A stretch of 44,278 nt of DNA from an uncultured bacterium (GTDB lineage Bacteria > DUMJ01): positions 1 to 44,278 of the forward strand of contig CALGNK010000005.1 of NCBI GenBank assembly GCA_937958695.1. Reading direction: 5' to 3'. Both the position numbers and the translations under genes were made by a program. The notes beneath the pieces were generated by a model that saw nothing but the letters and a program-made list of their open reading frames with translations, was not told the origin of the DNA and did not search any database. This document shows, one piece after another, positions 42,539 to 44,278 of this stretch (positions are counted from its first letter, which is position 1; the number at the start of each line of letters is the position of its first letter).

Positions 42539-43819
42539 ATGGCTAAGAAATTAGCAATAGAAGGTGGTACTCCAGCTAAAACTACACCAAATCCTCCTAT
42601 GTTTCCAGGAGGTTTGGAAATTGGAGAAGAGGAAAAGAAGGAAGTTTTAGAAGTTTTAGAACGTAAATATCTGTTTCGCTATTATGGTCCTAAGGAATTT
42701 CCTTCTAAGGTTAATCAATTCGAAGAAGAATTTGCAAAGAGAATAAAGGTAAAACATGTGTTAGCAGTTAATTCTTGTACTTCTGCATTAATCTGCTCAT
42801 TAGTAGCTTGTGGTGTAGGTCCTGGATGCGAAGTTATAGTTCCTGCTTATACATTCTTTGCTACTTGCGCTTCTGTAATAGCTGCCAAGGCTATTCCTAT
42901 TATAGCAGAGGTCGACAAGTCCTTAACGTTAGATCCAGATGACTTTGAACGTAAGATAACGCCAAGGACTAAAGCTGTTATTCCAGTTCATATGCGTGGA
43001 TTTCCCTGTAAGATGGATAAGATAATGGAAATAGCAAGAAAACATAATATAAAAGTTATAGAAGACGTGGCTCAAAGCTGTGGTGGTAGTTTTCATGGAA
43101 AACCATTGGGCTCATTTGGAGATTGTAATGCTTTTAGTTTTCAATATCATAAGATAATTACCGCAGGAGAAGGTGGAGCTGTAGCAACAGATGACGATCT
43201 CTTATTTGATAGGGCGCAGGAACAGCATGATACTGCTGCGTGCTGGAGGCCAAATAGGTTTGCTCTACCTAGATATCCGGGGGAAGTTTTCCCTGGAGAG
43301 AACTATAGAATGAGTGAACTCCACGGTGCAGTTTTGCTAGCACAACTAAAAAAACTTGATGGACTTATAGCTAGGATGAGAGAGCATAATAGAAGAATAA
43401 GGGAAGGGATAAGAGATATAAAAGGTATAGAGTTTAGGGAGAATCCAGATCCAGAAGGAGATACCGGGATAAGTTTAATATTTTACTTACCTGATAAAGA
43501 GATTACTAAGAAGTTTATAGAAGCTTTAAGAGCAGAAGGTATTGAAGCTGGAGGAATTTATGATAAAGGTATCCCCGATTGGCATATCTATGTTCACTGG
43601 AAGCATATAATGGATAAAGTTACAGCTACCCCTGAAGGATGTCCATATACCTGCCCATATTATAAAGGACCAGAACCAAAATATACTGAGGATATGTGTC
43701 CTAAGACATTAGACTATCTTAGTAGAGCTGTCCACATTGATATTCCTCCACAGCTTACATTTGAAGATGATGATATGATTGTAGAAGGTATTCGTAAGGT
43801 AGCAGAAGCCTACTTGTAA
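42539..43819 (+). CDS. DegT/DnrJ/EryC1-family aminotransferase
   Basis: 426 residues, PLP-dependent fold type I. The PLP-binding region is CTSALICSLVACGVGPGCEV, then PAYTFFATCASVI; the Asp contacting the pyridine is in VIEDVAQSCGGSFHGKPLG; and the Schiff-base Lys is in FSFQYHKIITAGEGGAV. The family acts on keto-sugars or keto-inositols. A Cys-rich insertion (ATPEGCPYTCPYYKGPEPKY) is notable. CGT arginine codons recur here (42662, 42950, 42992 areas), whereas most window genes use AGA/AGG, which hints at transfer. It lies downstream of a DeoR regulator, so it may belong to a sugar pathway whose other genes are absent. Confidence 0.88.
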   Translation: MAKKLAIEGGTPAKTTPNPPMFPGGLEIGEEEKKEVLEVLERKYLFRYYGPKEFPSKVNQFEEEFAKRIKVKHVLAVNSCTSALICSLVACGVGPGCEVIVPAYTFFATCASVIAAKAIPIIAEVDKSLTLDPDDFERKITPRTKAVIPVHMRGFPCKMDKIMEIARKHNIKVIEDVAQSCGGSFHGKPLGSFGDCNAFSFQYHKIITAGEGGAVATDDDLLFDRAQEQHDTAACWRPNRFALPRYPGEVFPGENYRMSELHGAVLLAQLKKLDGLIARMREHNRRIREGIRDIKGIEFRENPDPEGDTGISLIFYLPDKEITKKFIEALRAEGIEAGGIYDKGIPDWHIYVHWKHIMDKVTATPEGCPYTCPYYKGPEPKYTEDMCPKTLDYLSRAVHIDIPPQLTFEDDDMIVEGIRKVAEAYL

Positions 43820-43916
43820 GTAAAATGTTATTAATTTCTGTTATAGGCTATTCGTCTTGCATAAATTTAAATTAAGAGATATAATTTTATTGAAATAATA
43901 GTCTCTCGGAAACCTC

Positions 43917-43946
43917 TTGACAAATGTGGGTGTGGGGGGGTAAAAT
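43917..43946 (+). promoter_or_regulatory. Orphan rightward promoter
   Basis: TTGACA (43917-43922), an 18-nt G-rich spacer and TAAAAT (43941-43946). There is no coding gene rightward of it inside the window, and a leftward transposase remnant begins at the edge. Confidence 0.6.
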
Positions 43947-43973
43947 ATAGGTAAAATAGAGTAAAAGTATATG

Positions 43974-44005
43974 ACCCCAGGGATAAGATCCCATAAATAA
44001 GGGGT
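43974..44005 (+). other. Nested hairpin in the orphan leader
   Basis: ACCCC (43974-43978) pairs with GGGGT (44001-44005) and encloses GGGAT (43980-43984)/ATCCC (43988-43992). It is followed by CCTTGAAAATTGAATA, which resembles the TTGAAAACTGAATA motif of many Firmicutes rRNA leaders and spacers. This may be the leader of an RNA operon cut by the transposon. Confidence 0.4.
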
Positions 44006-44045
44006 ACGCACCTTGAAAATTGAATATTGGAGTAAAAAAGAGTAG

Positions 44046-44278
44046 TTAGTAACTAGCGAAACTTCCAACTATATTAAGCCTAGCAAAGTCTATCCAAGCG
44101 TCTAGATGGATGTTGATACATACAAGAGCAATTCTCCATATCCACTGTTTTCTGCTGTAGACTCTGGCTTTCTCTACCTCATAATCAACCAAGATTCGCT
44201 TTATACATCTCTCTACTGAGGATCTATTCATAGTATAAAGTTCGTTCCATAAATTAGATCCTCTTGGTGGATTAGTAA
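44046..44278 (-). CDS. DDE-type transposase, C-terminal part
   Basis: Open from the right edge to a stop at 44046 (77 codons, no start inside). It reads TNPPRGSNLWNELYTMNRSS, then VERCIKRILVDYEVEKARVY, SRKQWIWRIALVCINIHLDA and WIDFARLNIVGSFASY. The SSVERCIKR segment matches the S-V-E-R block that holds the last catalytic Glu of IS4/IS5/IS1182-type transposases, and KxWxWRxALxxINxHLDAW is a typical C-terminal helix. Whether it is intact depends on sequence outside the window. Confidence 0.75.
   Translation of the reverse strand, partial: TNPPRGSNLWNELYTMNRSSVERCIKRILVDYEVEKARVYSRKQWIWRIALVCINIHLDAWIDFARLNIVGSFASY

Noticed and set aside
43841-44068. 75-codon leftward open frame starting at 44068
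   Set aside because: It overlaps the transposase tail, the orphan promoter and the hairpin, and reads as composition-driven sequence without recognisable motifs.

Overview
The window is AT-rich chromosomal DNA from a bacterium. AGA/AGG arginine and ATA isoleucine codons dominate, which is typical of many low-GC thermophiles. The gene set mixes Firmicutes/Thermotogae-like features (recA-rny-ymdB-spoVS order, a DUF951 gene before ychF, a hydrogenase of the soluble HoxYH type) with an LptC/LptA pair, which implies an outer membrane. A deep-branching, low-GC, probably anaerobic and thermophilic diderm (Dictyoglomota-, Atribacterota- or Caldisericota-like) fits best. This placement is inference from gene content, not a phylogeny.

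Layout. 1-539 is the 5' part of a leftward gene with a 42-bp in-frame tandem repeat. 591-12417 is mostly rightward housekeeping: two FAD/NAD oxidoreductases, two tRNA-Pro genes (GGG, CGG), purA, yjbQ, recA, rny, ymdB, spoVS, surE, lptC, lptA, a YqeG phosphatase, rpoZ, tRNA-Ser(CGA) and a PHP phosphatase. 12431-13483 is a cation-efflux gene behind a probable NiCo (czcD) riboswitch. 13519-15339 holds a leftward secreted tandem-domain protein and an esterase, followed by a decayed transposase. 15798-19806 is a TetR-controlled unit with an MMPL/RND transporter and a periplasmic coiled-coil partner. 19810-26140 is a complete trpEGDCFBA operon whose leader carries a periodic series of (U/G)AG triplets. 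DUF951 and ychF follow.

27378-37809 is mainly leftward: fhs, then (after a rightward Spy-like gene) a [NiFe] hydrogenase unit. In transcription order this is a NuoG/HoxU-like Fe-S subunit, HoxY-like and HoxH-like subunits, a maturation protease, HypA, HypB and HypF. HypC, HypD, HypE and the flavin subunits HoxF/NuoF and HoxE are not in the window. A Cof-type phosphatase lies upstream, and its leftward promoter shares a -35 box with a rightward MIP18-ABC transporter operon.

From about 40600 to the right end the DNA becomes accessory: a decayed MNT/HEPN toxin-antitoxin pair, a roughly 200-bp nested inverted-repeat element that looks like a structured RNA or insertion-sequence relic, a DeoR regulator with a palindromic operator next to a DegT/DnrJ-type aminotransferase, an orphan promoter with a structured leader, and the 3' end of a DDE-type transposase running off the window.

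The observations most worth following are the ~200-bp structured element, the ribonuclease Y start problem (no standard start codon in frame), the possible TRAP site on trpE, the HoxYH hydrogenase with a long NuoG-like subunit but no HoxF, and the divergent promoters that share a -35 box and appear to give a leaderless mRNA.
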